NCBI GenBank assembly: GCA_003112755.1
Contig: BFBT01000007.1
Location: forward strand, 1 to 22,999
From: Lawsonibacter asaccharolyticus
Lineage (GTDB): Bacteria > Bacillota > Clostridia > Oscillospirales > Oscillospiraceae
Length of the DNA stretch: 22,999 bases
Direction of reading: 5' to 3'
Below, piece after piece: positions 1 to 7,114 of this stretch (the stretch's first letter is position 1; every line of letters begins with the position of its first letter). The translations under genes and the position numbers were made by a program. A model generated the notes under the pieces. The model saw only the letters and a program-made list of their open reading frames with translations. It was not told where the DNA came from and did not search any database.

Positions 1-318
1 GGAAACGGCTTTGGCCAGGATCATGTCGATCTTTCCCTGGCGGCACATCCGGATCATCTGGAGGAATTCCTTCCGCTTACAGGTGGAGGTGCCGGTCTTG
101 CCCTCATCCGCGAACACCTTTACCATGGTCCAGCTGGGGTTCTTCATGATCTTCTCGGTGTAGTAGGCAAGTTGGTTTTCATAGCTGGTGAGCTGCTCCT
201 TGCTGTTGGTGGATACACGGCAGTAGGCCGCTACCCGCAGGTGCCTCTTTTGGGCCTGCTCCTGGGGCGTTTCCTTCTTGGCTGGGATCACAATGACTTT
301 CGGAGCGGTTTCTGTCAT
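1..318 (-). CDS. Large serine recombinase, N-terminal part (cut by window edge)
   Basis: A site-specific DNA recombinase of the resolvase/invertase type; it would cut and rejoin element ends through a 5'-phosphoserine link. The 106 visible residues start with a short basic tail, then the first catalytic motif AAYCRVSTNSKEQ with the likely nucleophile Ser36 and Arg34, followed by the FADEGKTGTS segment of the resolvase fold. The reading frame is clean to position 1, where the window ends. The ATG at 318-316 overlaps the stop of the preceding recombinase gene as ATGA, so translational coupling is likely and the start is well supported. It is the third recombinase gene of a minus-strand operon. 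Family assignment is firm; recombination site and element identity are not visible. Confidence 0.9.
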   Translation of the reverse strand, partial: MTETAPKVIVIPAKKETPQEQAQKRHLRVAAYCRVSTNSKEQLTSYENQLAYYTEKIMKNPSWTMVKVFADEGKTGTSTCKRKEFLQMIRMCRQGKIDMILAKAVS

Positions 319-1062
319 GGCTGTTGTCCTCCCTTCATGATCTGGCCGTTTTTCAGCTGGACCTGAGTGCCTTTTCCTCTGTATGTGATCTGTCGGACGC
401 TCTCACGCAGGAGCTCCCGCTCCAGCTCCTCCATGAGCGGATGGTTCCGGAAGAGCTTTTGGAGCCGCGTCGTCTCATATTCCTCCGCCCCAATGGCGTT
501 GAGCCTGTTCTGCCAGCCGAAGCGCCATATCCCTGGTCCGTTCGCCATCTACAGGCGGGGATTGGAGAGCCTCCTCCAGCTCCCGGCGCATTTTCCCGCT
601 CTCTGCCTGGTCCTCCATTTCTGCCTGGCCGGAGGCAATACGCTCCGGTGCTGGACAAGACGGTTCAGAAGCGTCAGGGTCTGCTGTTCCACCCAGGCAG
701 GCGGGGACCGCCGCACAGCCGCCGCAGCTCCATCTGGGCCGGCGTTTTCCTGACCGGGACCGCCCGGTCCCTGCGGCGCTCCTGCGCGCTGCGGAACTGC
801 TCCTCCGGGAGTATGGCCGGTACCGGTCTGTCCCGATGTATCTCTTATCCTCCAGAATACGGGCCACCATATTTTTGTTCCACAGCTTGCCCTCGTCATA
901 GGCAACTCCCCGCTCTTGGAGTGCCTCCACCAGTTCCTGATAGGACGCCCCGGCCAGATAGGTCTGGTAGATCCAGCGGACTGTTTCCGCCTCTGCCGGA
1001 TGGGGAGTGTACTCTCCGAACTCCATCCGGTATCCGAAGGGCTGCTTTCGGTTGTTCGCCAT
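315..1062 (-). pseudogene. Recombinase-domain protein lacking the catalytic domain, frameshifted
   Basis: The middle gene of the recombinase operon. Its start MANNRKQPFGYRMEFGEY goes straight into the Recombinase DNA-binding domain (PF07508 type): HPAEAETVRWIYQTYLAGAS, then WNKNMVARILEDKRYIGTD. There is no resolvase catalytic domain upstream, and the start overlaps the previous stop as ATGA (1064-1060), so this is the true N-terminus. The reading moves between frames at least three times: near 825, where the reading becomes PEEQFRSAQERRRDRAVPV; near 680, where AWVEQQTLTLLNRLV appears; and near 520, where the C-terminus NAIGAEEYETTRLQKLFRNH continues to 315. The reconstructed protein is about 245 residues with a helical C-terminal half. 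No in-frame stop mutation is seen. It is probably an accessory DNA-binding partner of the flanking catalytic recombinases (inference), and it is either decayed or mis-sequenced. Confidence 0.8.
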
Positions 1063-2657
1063 CAGCGCACCGTCCTCTCGATGGCCTCTGTCAGCTCCAG
1101 CCCATTGATCAGCCGGAACCGCAGGCATTCGTTGTTCTCCACGATGATCTTTGCAACCAGCTCGCTGAACAACTCCTCATCAAACGCCTCCAGAAATTCC
1201 GGCCCGGTCTCCAATATCTCCAACAGGACTTGAGTCTGCCGGATGGTCTGGTCCTCCTCGGACTCCAGAAACCGTTCCTTTTCCAGCTTGGCGGTGCGGA
1301 GCTGTTCAGCCAGCGTGTTGCTCCGGGTAATATAAATGTCAGGATCGACAAGGCCCTGTTGCTTCAGCTCGGCCAATAGTCGCTCCTGACGGACGATATC
1401 CGCTATTTGTTTGTTCGCTTCCACGATGTCCAGGCTCCAGAGCAGCTTCCCGTTTTGGACTGTCTGGAGGTCCGTAAGCAGTTGGGAGAGAATCGGCATT
1501 CCACGGTGCCGCAGTTTGTAATACAGGCGGAGGAAAGCATGTTCAAATTCAGCTTCCGGGATCTGCGTGATCTGACATTTGTCAGGCGACTTATCGTGGA
1601 GCCTGCAAGTCCAATAGGCGGTTTCCCTGCACTTTTTTCGTTTGAATATGGAACCGCAGTTCCCGCAGATGACGGTACCGGTCCATGGGTATGTGACTCC
1701 GGACTTTGGGCGGATCACCATGCCTTTCTGCTTCAGCAGTGCCTGTGCCTGGTCAAACACTTCCCGGTCAATAATGGCCGGATGGCTGCCCGGTACGAAA
1801 TACTGGTCATACTCACCTTGATTTCGCTTCTTCCTGTGGGGCAGTGTTCGGGTGGTATAGGTCTTTTGCGCCAGCGAGTCACCCGCGTATTTTTCATTGT
1901 GGAGGACATATTGGATCGACGTTGTCTGCCAATATGGGGTCTTATCTCTTGGGGATCCCATATCGTGTGATCTCTTTGGCGATGTCCTCCATGCTGCGTC
2001 CATTGAGGTATCTCTGGAAGATCAGGCGGATGATCTCGGCCTCCGCCTCGATGATCTCCAGCCTCCGCCGACCAGGCGGGTATCCAAACGGGGCCTTGCA
2101 GGTGATGAAGCGGCCCTTTTCATTTTCTTCTGGTAGGTCCAGCGGATATTTTCAGAAATAGTCTCGCTCTCTTTCTGAGCCATCATGGAGAAGATGGCTG
2201 TCAGCAGCTCGCCGGACATCTGGGCGGTATCGATGCCCTGCTCCTCGAAGCAGACCCCGACCCCCAGGTCCCTCAGCTCCCGGACCGCCATCAGGCTCTC
2301 GCTGGTGTTTCGCGCGAACCGAGCGGTGGATTTTGTCAGGACCTTGTCGATGCGGCCTCTGCGGCAGTCTTTCAGGAGCCGCTGGAAGTCATCCCGCTTC
2401 TCCGCGGAGGTCCCGGTGATCCCCTCATCCGCATATACGTCCACGAACTCCCATTCCGGGTTGCCGGTGATGAGTTCTGTGTAGTAGGCATTCTGTGTGG
2501 CAAAGGAGTGGAGCTGGTCCTCAGAGTTGGAGCTGACACGAGCGTAAGCTGCCACACGCAGTTTCCGGGTCCGGACCGGCCCAGAGGCCGGGATCATGAT
2601 AACATGGGGGGTGCTGTTCAGTGCGAGGGATCCACTGATCGCTGTCTGTCCGTTCAT
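1062..2657 (-). pseudogene. Full-length large serine recombinase with two compensating frameshifts
   Basis: The first large recombinase of the operon, about 530 residues when restored. The N-terminal resolvase domain has VAAYARVSSNSEDQ with the probable nucleophile Ser42 and Arg40, then YADEGITGTSAEKR and a TARFARNTSESL segment. The recombinase domain follows (PFGYPPGRRRLEIIEAEAEI, then YWQTTSIQYVLHNEKYAGD), then a zinc-ribbon-like stretch beginning ICGNCGSIFKRKKC, and a long helical C-terminus. One base appears lost in a G run near 2125, and one appears gained in a C run near 1955. Between these points only the alternative frame reads as protein, and outside them the original frame resumes. 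The start at 2657 has AGAGGTGA six bases upstream. Its end overlaps the next gene as ATGA. Apart from the two indels all key residues remain, so a sequencing error is as plausible as decay. Confidence 0.85.
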
Positions 2658-2726
2658 CTAAATCACCTCTGTTCAGCCACACACATACCCTAACTTTCTC
2701 TGAAAAGCTATACTCAAATGCAACAA

Positions 2727-2873
2727 CTATTGAGGCGAATATATGACGTCCGCTCCTGTTTCTACCCGGAGCCGCGCGGCGATCTTCCGCGCCTCCGCTT
2801 CGCTGATAATACTGGCGTCCCGCAAGGCACACAGCAGGTTTACCATACCAATGTAGTTTACATTCGCGTTCAT
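2727..2873 (-). CDS. 48-aa SHOCT-like small protein in the recombinase operon
   Basis: A short intact gene of 48 residues beginning MNANVNYIGMVNLLCALRD and ending ADVIYSPQ. The central LLCALRDASIISEAEARKIA resembles the SHOCT pattern (short helix, turn with I-I-S-E-A-E, second helix) found in small oligomerisation or DNA-associated proteins; this resemblance is by eye. A strong GGGAGGG lies about seven bases upstream of the ATG at 2873. It sits about 70 bases upstream of the large recombinase start and about 56 bases downstream of the small resolvase-like gene, all on the minus strand, so it is probably in the same transcript. Proteins of this size often accompany clostridial recombinase clusters; a role as accessory factor is inference. 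Confidence 0.7.
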   Translation of the reverse strand: MNANVNYIGMVNLLCALRDASIISEAEARKIAARLRVETGADVIYSPQ

Positions 2874-2929
2874 GCTTTTCCCTCCCAATCAGGCTTCTTC
2901 ATCCAAAGAGAGACCAGGCAGTTTTATTT

Positions 2930-3378
2930 TCAGAAGGATTGCGTCATATCTAACCCTTCTGATTCTTCCTGGTCCTCGAAAGGAGTCTCATCCAGTTCTT
3001 CGGGCAGTGTTTCATCGGGGATCTGCATCGCGGCCGCGAAGCGTGCAAAGGAAAGCGCCCGGTTCAGAGATATGTTTTCCTCTTTGACACTTTGCACCGC
3101 TATGTTTTGATCCTTCAGGTCTGTCATCGTATCAAGTGCTTCTGAAAGGTCTCTCCCCAGCCGATTCCACGAAGAAATTAGCAGGACCTCAAAGTCATGC
3201 TTCGCCGCGCCAAGACGCACATACTTCAGGCTGCTCTGGCTCGGGAATGGTCAGCGGCAACCTCCGTCACCTCATATCCTGCTTTATCTGCGTACTCCAG
3301 CAAAAGCGACTTCTGGGCCTTCAGGTCTTCATCGGTCCTGGCTTTCAGATACAGCCATGCTTTCTTCTTTTCCGCCAT
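2930..3378 (-). pseudogene. Small resolvase-domain-like protein, one frameshift
   Basis: Restored length is about 148 residues. It starts MAEKKKAWLYLKARTDEDLK at 3378 with GGGAGG nine bases upstream, runs to YEVTEVAADHSRARAA, and then hits a stop about 150 bases in. One base out of frame the reading continues SSLKYVRLGAAKHDFEVLLI and SSWNRLGRDLSEALDTMTDL, which matches the serine-recombinase segment around the conserved S/R-L-G-R-D motif. It ends in an acidic tail (EELDETPFEDQEESEGLD) with no DNA-binding domain. The N-terminus lacks the usual Y-x-R-x-S motif (it has YLKARTDED), so it is probably catalytically inactive. It stands first of the recombinase genes, downstream of the sigma-like gene. 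A regulatory or structural partner role is inference. Confidence 0.65.
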
Positions 3379-3467
3379 AAGCTTTATGCCTCCCATGATG
3401 GTGCGCCAGAGATAAGCTCCGGCGCACAGCGATCCTTCATTCGTTTTTCAGTCGTGTATGAAAACAA

Positions 3468-3526
3468 GCGGGGGCCGCTCCACGATGTGTGGCAGCATTG
3501 GCGATACCTTTCAGGGCGGCCCCCGC
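3468..3526. repeat. GC-rich inverted repeat, 11-bp perfect arms
   Basis: GCGGGGGCCGC at 3468-3478 is exactly complementary to GCGGCCCCCGC at 3516-3526, separated by 37 bases. It has no U run, so it is not an obvious intrinsic terminator. It could form a stable RNA hairpin or bind a dimeric protein in the leader of the recombinase genes. Confidence 0.6.
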
Positions 3527-3748
3527 CGCTTCTGACATTTGCGTTTCCAATGATGGCCCTATTCGACACTACTTCCCGAGCCGTGGGCGGCAGGCTTGGA
3601 CCGCGCGGGCGCGCGTCACGGGAATCTCACCCCTCCGAGGATCTCTCCGAGCTGCCCCCACTGCTTGCGGCTGTGGCTGGACAGGAGTATCATTACTGGA
3701 TTGCCGGCGAGGGTCGGGCAGGACTCCTGTGAGTCCCGCCGCAATGCG

Positions 3749-3772
3749 AAACAGCCCGCCACAGGCTGTTTT
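3749..3772. terminator. Short hairpin with T run, possible terminator
   Basis: AAACAGCC (3749-3756) pairs with GGCTGTTT (3764-3771) around a 7-base loop. On the plus strand it is followed by one more T; on the minus strand the arm also ends in TTT. It may be a weak bidirectional terminator or an attenuator between the sigma-like gene and the recombinases. Confidence 0.4.
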
Positions 3773-4004
3773 ATGGACGGATGGGAACCGCTCTGCACCT
3801 TATTTGGCCGTCTTTGATGCGGAGCTTCCCGCACAGATGGTCTTGGCGCATCCTCCAATGTCGCTTCAGCCTCCCTCTCGGGGGCCTCTCGCCAACGGAC
3901 GTATCCAAGCTGCCGGATATTCTATTTTCAAAGATCAAGAGGAGGAAGATTTGACCCCCTCATTATGTACAGGCAATAAGTAAGGGAGTTCACAAACGAT
4001 TTTT

Positions 4005-4480
4005 CTAAAATTTTTTCTTTTCTCCGTTTTGCACAAAATCTTTCAGCCGTTGTAAGGCATAACGCTCACGATAACTGACTGCTTGCTGCGTGAGAGAAAG
4101 CATTTTCGCTACATCCTCCTGACTCATGTCTTTCCAGTAGCGGAAATAAAGCAGCAGCTGGTATTCTCTTTCCAGACGCATAAGGCTTGATGCAAGTGAT
4201 ATACTTCCTCCTGATGTTGCACCTGTTCGTCCAGCGTCGGGCCGTTAGAAAATTGCTGCCGTCCATCCTCCATGAGCTCCTCCAGGGAGATTTCCCGACT
4301 GGGTAAAGATGCAATGGTTTGTTTTTTTTGATCCCACACCGAACGCTCCGATTTGAGTCCCTTTTCCATATAGCGCATCTTGCGGTCACTTGCTCGCAGT
4401 ACACGCAAAATATCCGGACGTTTTTCAATGCCTGGGTAGAGCTTCTCATAGTCTGGGTAGTACATGTTGTATCGCGGCAT
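4005..4480 (-). pseudogene. Sigma-70 region-4-like regulator, one frameshift
   Basis: The first gene of the left operon, about 158 residues when restored. It begins MPRYNMYYPDYEKLYPGIEK, continues through a long helical middle (RASDRKMRYMEKGLKSERSV), and near 4175 switches frame to RLEREYQLLLYFRYWKDMSQ followed by EDVAKMLSLTQQAVSYRERY. That last part is a helix-turn-helix of the sigma-70 region 4 type (RLEREYQLLLYFRYWKDMSQEDVA, turn, then the recognition helix around LTQQAVSYR). AAGGAGG lies just upstream of the ATG at 4480. Proteins of this shape commonly sit ahead of recombination genes in clostridial elements, so it probably controls the recombinase operon (inference). Its leader contains a perfect hairpin that abuts the ribosome binding site. 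The single frameshift lies between the two halves and the C-terminus ends cleanly at 4005. Confidence 0.75.
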
Positions 4481-4494
4481 GTCCGTTCCTCCTT

Positions 4495-4531
4495 CGATTT
4501 TCGTTGGTTCGCGGGCAGTCAACGAAAATCG
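4495..4531 (-). promoter_or_regulatory. Perfect 12-bp hairpin in the 5' leader of the sigma-like gene
   Basis: On the minus strand CGATTTTCGTTG and CAACGAAAATCG are exact complements separated by 13 bases. The second arm runs directly into AAGGAGG, the ribosome binding site of the gene starting at 4480. As RNA it would fold beside the binding site; as DNA it is a good operator for a dimeric repressor. Confidence 0.65.
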
Positions 4532-4563
4532 GGAGGACCCCGGCAGGAATTTCTTTTCCCGCC

Positions 4564-4592
4564 AAAATATAAAAATTTTTCTACATTTTCAA
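4564..4592 (-). promoter_or_regulatory. Sigma-A-type promoter of the recombinase operon
   Basis: On the minus strand TTGAAA (4592-4587) and TATTTT (4569-4564) are separated by exactly 17 bases, with an A/T-rich spacer. This places a transcript start around 4556, about 75 bases before the sigma-like gene, so the hairpin at 4495-4531 lies within the leader RNA. Confidence 0.65.
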
Positions 4593-4640
4593 TGTTTTTT
4601 CTGGTCTGGAATGGAAACGCGAAAAAATTACATCCATATT

Positions 4641-4700
4641 TCGACAATTCATCCCAGCATCTCCCAGAATTTTCTGGAGGATGCTCGGATAATTTGTCGA
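4641..4700. repeat. 60-bp imperfect palindrome upstream of the recombinase operon
   Basis: The segment begins TCGACAATTCATCCCAGCAT and ends with its near complement (GATGCTCGGATAATTTGTCGA). Read against its own reverse complement, the two 30-base halves agree except at a few scattered positions. It lies about 50 bases upstream of the operon promoter. An operator, a recombinase site or a folded terminator are all possible. Confidence 0.6.
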
Positions 4701-4710
4701 GGACAAAATG

Positions 4711-4746
4711 AGGCGCAGACAACCAGCTGGTTGCCTGCGCCTTTTT
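4711..4746. terminator. Strong intrinsic terminator hairpin
   Basis: AGGCGCAG pairs with CTGCGCCT around an inner self-complementary CAACCAGCTGGTTG, followed by TTTTT on the plus strand. No complete plus-strand gene ends nearby, so it probably belonged to a gene now lost. It could also end minus-strand reading from the SLH remnant, although the T run is weaker in that direction. Confidence 0.7.
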
Positions 4747-4769
4747 AGCAGGTGGCGATATTGGATTTG

Positions 4770-4788
4770 GCGGCGGCTTAGCCGCCGC
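4770..4788. repeat. GC hairpin with 3-base loop
   Basis: GCGGCGGC (4770-4777) and GCCGCCGC (4781-4788) are perfect complements around TTA. It follows the terminator at 4711-4746 and lies just downstream of the stop of the SLH remnant, so it may be part of that gene's terminator. Confidence 0.5.
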
Positions 4789-4838
4789 TGGAGCAAAAGG
4801 GACGATAAAGCATTGTTATTCTCCCGTCTTTTGTGTAG

Positions 4839-5060
4839 TTACCAGCTCACATATTTCTTACAAAGCCGCATGAGGATCACGGCGGCTTGTGCCCTCGTGG
4901 CGGTGGCGCTTGGTCTGAGGGGCCCGCTGTCAGTGCCGTTGATAATCCCGGCGCTCACAGCCCAGTTCAGGGCCTCCAGCGCAAAATTGGAGATCTGGTC
5001 ATAGTCCGCATATTCCCGAATGACCATGCCGCCCTGGATGGTGTCATAGTCCCTGTTCTT
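4839..5060 (-). pseudogene. C-terminal SLH (S-layer homology) domain remnant
   Basis: The last 65 or so residues of a cell-surface protein. The reading REYADYDQISNFALEALNWA then VSAGIINGTDSGPLRPSATA and TRAQAAVILMRLCKKYVSW is a textbook SLH motif (F-x-D-x-x-x-I-x-x-W/A...AV..GI.NG......P...ATRAQ.A.IL.R). SLH domains anchor proteins to secondary cell-wall polymers, and here the copy would be the C-terminal anchor. Upstream of about 5060 the same frame no longer reads as protein and has no start or ribosome binding site, so only the 3' end survives. The stop is at 4841-4839. It is probably a chromosomal gene truncated by insertion of the neighbouring elements. Confidence 0.75.
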
Positions 5061-5226
5061 GCGTAGCGGTACAGGACGGCTGGTCAAGAGGCCAGGACAG
5101 GCCCAGGCTGGGAATCTCCAAGGGCTGCTCTTTTTTATGCAGTAGTTAATGACGAAATAGATGTAATCAAGAAAAAGAAAGGAAAAGCACAATCCAGACG
5201 GAACCGGCGGTTGTGTCAAGAAATAT

Positions 5227-5255
5227 TTGTGAGTTCACAAGAATTTTGCTATAAT
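5227..5255 (+). promoter_or_regulatory. Promoter with palindromic operator ahead of small XRE gene
   Basis: TTGTGA (5227-5232) and TATAAT (5250-5255) lie 17 bases apart. The -35 box is half of the palindrome TTGTGA-GT-TCACAA (5227-5240), well placed for autorepression by the XRE protein encoded just downstream. The -10 covers the ATG at 5254, which therefore cannot be the true gene start. Confidence 0.7.
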
Positions 5256-5295
5256 GAGGACAGAAACCCCTATGCAGGGAGAAGGGCAGGAGCCT

Positions 5296-5517
5296 ATGCA
5301 CATCAGCTATCAGCCGCTATGGGACACCCTGAAAGAGCGCGGCATGAGGAAAGCGGACTTGCGGCTGGCCGCCGGTCTTACTACCAACATGATTGCCAAC
5401 ATGGGAAAGGGCGAGCATATCAGCATGAAAACGCTGCTGCGTATCTGCGGGGCGCTGCATTGTGATATTGCAGATGTAATTGCTTTGGAGCAGGACGACA
5501 ATTCTGTTGCCCCATGA
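5296..5517 (+). CDS. Small XRE-family (Cro/CI-like) DNA-binding protein
   Basis: A 73-residue helix-turn-helix regulator that is essentially a bare DNA-binding domain. From the chosen start it reads MHISYQPLWDTLKERGMRKA, then DLRLAAGLTTNMIANMGKGE with the recognition helix, and ISMKTLLRICGALHCDIADV, ending DDNSVAP. This matches the short XRE proteins common on clostridial mobile elements. I chose the ATG at 5296 because the longer frame from 5254 overlaps the promoter -10, and because family members begin MHISY. AGGAG lies three bases upstream, with GAAGGG slightly further, so spacing is tight; 5272 is the alternative. A palindrome over the -35 suggests autoregulation. No clear target operon is attached. 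The gene is intact. Confidence 0.85.
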   Translation: MHISYQPLWDTLKERGMRKADLRLAAGLTTNMIANMGKGEHISMKTLLRICGALHCDIADVIALEQDDNSVAP

Positions 5518-5533
5518 GGGGCCGCCCCCTGTC

Positions 5534-5565
5534 GGGACACTTTGTCAACAGCTCCACTTTGTCCC
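5534..5565. repeat. Paired CACTTTGTC motifs
   Basis: GGGACACTTTGTC (5534-5546) and CACTTTGTCCC (5555-5565) share an ACTTTGTC core. They are related to the palindrome at 9978-9992. They lie just downstream of the small XRE gene and may be protein-binding sites or scars of the same mobile-element sequence. Confidence 0.4.
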
Positions 5566-5668
5566 ATAGTTGAATGTATGACAGAGGATTTGCAGAATAA
5601 CTTACTACATATATCGGTTTGCACACATACCATCAAATTTGAATAACTGCTGGATTGGGGATGAAGAA

Positions 5669-6118
5669 ATGTCGCTATCAAATGATAGTTTTATATCCTG
5701 GTTATTCGCATGGATTTGGATTTCAGCATTGGCAATTCCCATTGGACGTGCGTGTTCCCTGTACTTCCCATATTTGGTGACTGGAAAAATATTTTTCACC
5801 ATAAAAAATGAAAAACTGCGGAGGTTTTTTATTTCAACATACTTAAACCGGGACAATTCAAATGCAACGAATCCCAAAGACCAAGATAAACTTCCGCTCT
5901 TAGGCTGTATTTACTATGCCGTTGCTATTCCTTTGGTCACTGTCGCTTATATTGCATTGATAGGGTTTCAAATCAGTGCCATTACACTTGCAGAACCGTT
6001 ATGGTTGTTTGACCGTATATTCGGGATTGTTGCGCCAGCATACTGCCTCTTTGCTCCGGTTATGGCCTTGCTGTATCGACTTGATTACGCAATCGGGAGG
6101 CGCATTCACGATATTTGA
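5669..6118 (+). CDS. Small hydrophobic membrane protein, unrecognised
   Basis: A 149-residue protein that I do not recognise. It has an N-terminal hydrophobic segment (FISWLFAWIWISALAIPIGR), a basic loop with KNEKLRRFFISTYLNRDNSN, a second hydrophobic block (CIYYAVAIPLVTVAYIALIG) and a third near the C-terminus (IFGIVAPAYCLFAPVMALLY), ending in a charged tail. About three to four membrane spans are therefore likely. The ATG at 5669 has GGGGATG upstream; a TTG at 5639 in the same frame has no ribosome binding site. The gene is visibly more AT-rich than its surroundings, consistent with acquired cargo. It lies behind the small XRE gene, and a terminator follows at 6192-6220. A superinfection-immunity or bacteriocin-immunity role is possible but unsupported. 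Confidence 0.6.
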   Translation: MSLSNDSFISWLFAWIWISALAIPIGRACSLYFPYLVTGKIFFTIKNEKLRRFFISTYLNRDNSNATNPKDQDKLPLLGCIYYAVAIPLVTVAYIALIGFQISAITLAEPLWLFDRIFGIVAPAYCLFAPVMALLYRLDYAIGRRIHDI

Positions 6119-6191
6119 AATAGCAACAAGATAAATCAAATATTCATTCCCCAAACCTCTGGACACATTGGTCCAGCCCGCTGGCGGCCCC

Positions 6192-6220
6192 AAGCAGGAG
6201 ACTTTGGTTTCCTGCTTTTT
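6192..6220 (+). terminator. Intrinsic terminator after the membrane-protein gene
   Basis: AAGCAGGA (6192-6199) pairs with TCCTGCTT (6210-6217) and runs into TTTTT. It ends plus-strand transcription before the convergent minus-strand XRE gene, whose stop codon at 6219 touches it. Confidence 0.75.
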
Positions 6221-7040
6221 ATTTGCGCATTTTCCGCTTTGAGCCATGTGTTTTGAGCAGGGAGGATTTGTCCAGAATGTGGATAAGCTGCCGGAACTCT
6301 GTTTCCGTCAGCTTGCTGTAATTGATCCCCAGCCGCTTGCAGTACAACATCGCCTGCCGCTCCAAGTCGCTGCCCTTGAAGTTCATGGTTTCCTCAATGT
6401 CCCGCCGCAGTTCCTCGGCTACCGTGTTGACCGGCGCACTCTCGCTGTCCCCTTTATGGGCGGCACGGATGTCCTGAATGACCCGGCACAGATCCTCGCT
6501 GACAAGCTGGCTGAAATACTCGTCCTCGTCCAGATGGGCGGCGCGCAGGACGCGGAGGTGGGGATCGTCCTCTCCCGGCTGGTAGCGGTCTATGATTTCC
6601 TGCCGCACCACATCCACATAGGCGTTGAGGCTCTGCACCTGCATACTGGCTACCCTGTCCACATAAATCTCAATATCCGCCAGCAGTCGGACAAAATCTT
6701 TATGCGCCATCATCTCGCACAGCAGCCGGTTATTGACCCGCCCGCTTTTCAGGAGGGCCACCGCTTCATCGGTCAGGTGCAGCTCCGCCAGCGGCGTGTC
6801 CAGATAGTTTCGGTTGTCGGTCAGGCCCAGCAGGTAGTCCACGGACACCTGATAGAAGTCGGCCAGCTTCAACAGGCTGCCGTGGTTGATCTCCTTGTTC
6901 TCGTTCTTTTCATCGGTAATCTCATAGCTGCCGAGGGCAGATTTTGAAAGGCCTACCTGTTCCGCCAGTTCTTCCAGCTTCAAGCCTTTCTCCACCCTTA
7001 AATCCTTCAACCGTTCCTGTACGGAAATGCGGGTTTTCAT
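6219..7040 (-). CDS. XRE-family transcriptional regulator of a Tn1549-like element
   Basis: An intact 273-residue regulator. The N-terminal helix-turn-helix spans about residues 5-70: QERLKDLRVEKGLKLEELAE, then QVGLSKSALGSYEITDEKNE and SLLKLADFYQVSVDYLLGLT. The remaining 200 residues are an acidic, helical C-terminal domain (TDEAVALLKSGRVNNRLLCE and onwards) of the kind found in regulators of clostridial conjugative elements, where such proteins usually repress the element. I chose the ATG at 7040 with GAAGGGG upstream. The longer start at 7085 lies inside the TATAAT -10 box and cannot be transcribed from that promoter. It is divergent from the Tn1549-like block beginning at 7573 and probably controls it (inference). 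No damage is seen. Confidence 0.88.
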   Translation of the reverse strand: MKTRISVQERLKDLRVEKGLKLEELAEQVGLSKSALGSYEITDEKNENKEINHGSLLKLADFYQVSVDYLLGLTDNRNYLDTPLAELHLTDEAVALLKSGRVNNRLLCEMMAHKDFVRLLADIEIYVDRVASMQVQSLNAYVDVVRQEIIDRYQPGEDDPHLRVLRAAHLDEDEYFSQLVSEDLCRVIQDIRAAHKGDSESAPVNTVAEELRRDIEETMNFKGSDLERQAMLYCKRLGINYSKLTETEFRQLIHILDKSSLLKTHGSKRKMRK

Positions 7041-7083
7041 ATCAGCCACCCCTTCCTGCGCCTGTGCACCGCCGTTTTCTTCC

Positions 7084-7114
7084 ATTATAGCATACCATTC
7101 CGCAATCGTGGAAT
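7084..7114 (-). promoter_or_regulatory. Promoter and dyad operator of the XRE regulator
   Basis: On the minus strand TATAAT lies at 7089-7084. A dyad ATTCC-N8-GGAAT at 7097-7114 covers the region where the -35 (TTCCAC or TCCACG) would be. This is the expected geometry for self-repression and for control of divergent transcription. Confidence 0.55.

Larger units (their letters stand above)
3379..4004. other. Non-coding stretch between sigma-like gene and recombinase genes
   Basis: No convincing gene on either strand. The open frames here are GC-driven, lack ribosome binding sites and have unusual composition. The stretch holds two clear inverted repeats, annotated separately (3468-3526 and 3749-3771). 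It lies inside the presumed minus-strand operon and could be a long untranslated spacer or a small RNA locus; neither is shown by the sequence. Confidence 0.45.

Noticed and set aside
324..1379. Long plus-strand open frame opposite the recombinase genes
   Set aside because: It is antisense to clear recombinase coding sequence, has no ribosome binding site and an arginine/proline/serine-rich shadow composition.
1955..2130. Programmed ribosomal frameshifting in the first large recombinase
   Set aside because: Neither site shows a classical slippery heptamer with a downstream structure. The two shifts cancel each other, as paired sequencing errors or indels would.
6246..6947. 233-codon plus-strand open frame opposite the XRE regulator
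   Set aside because: It mirrors the codon structure of the intact XRE gene on the other strand and has no independent start signals.
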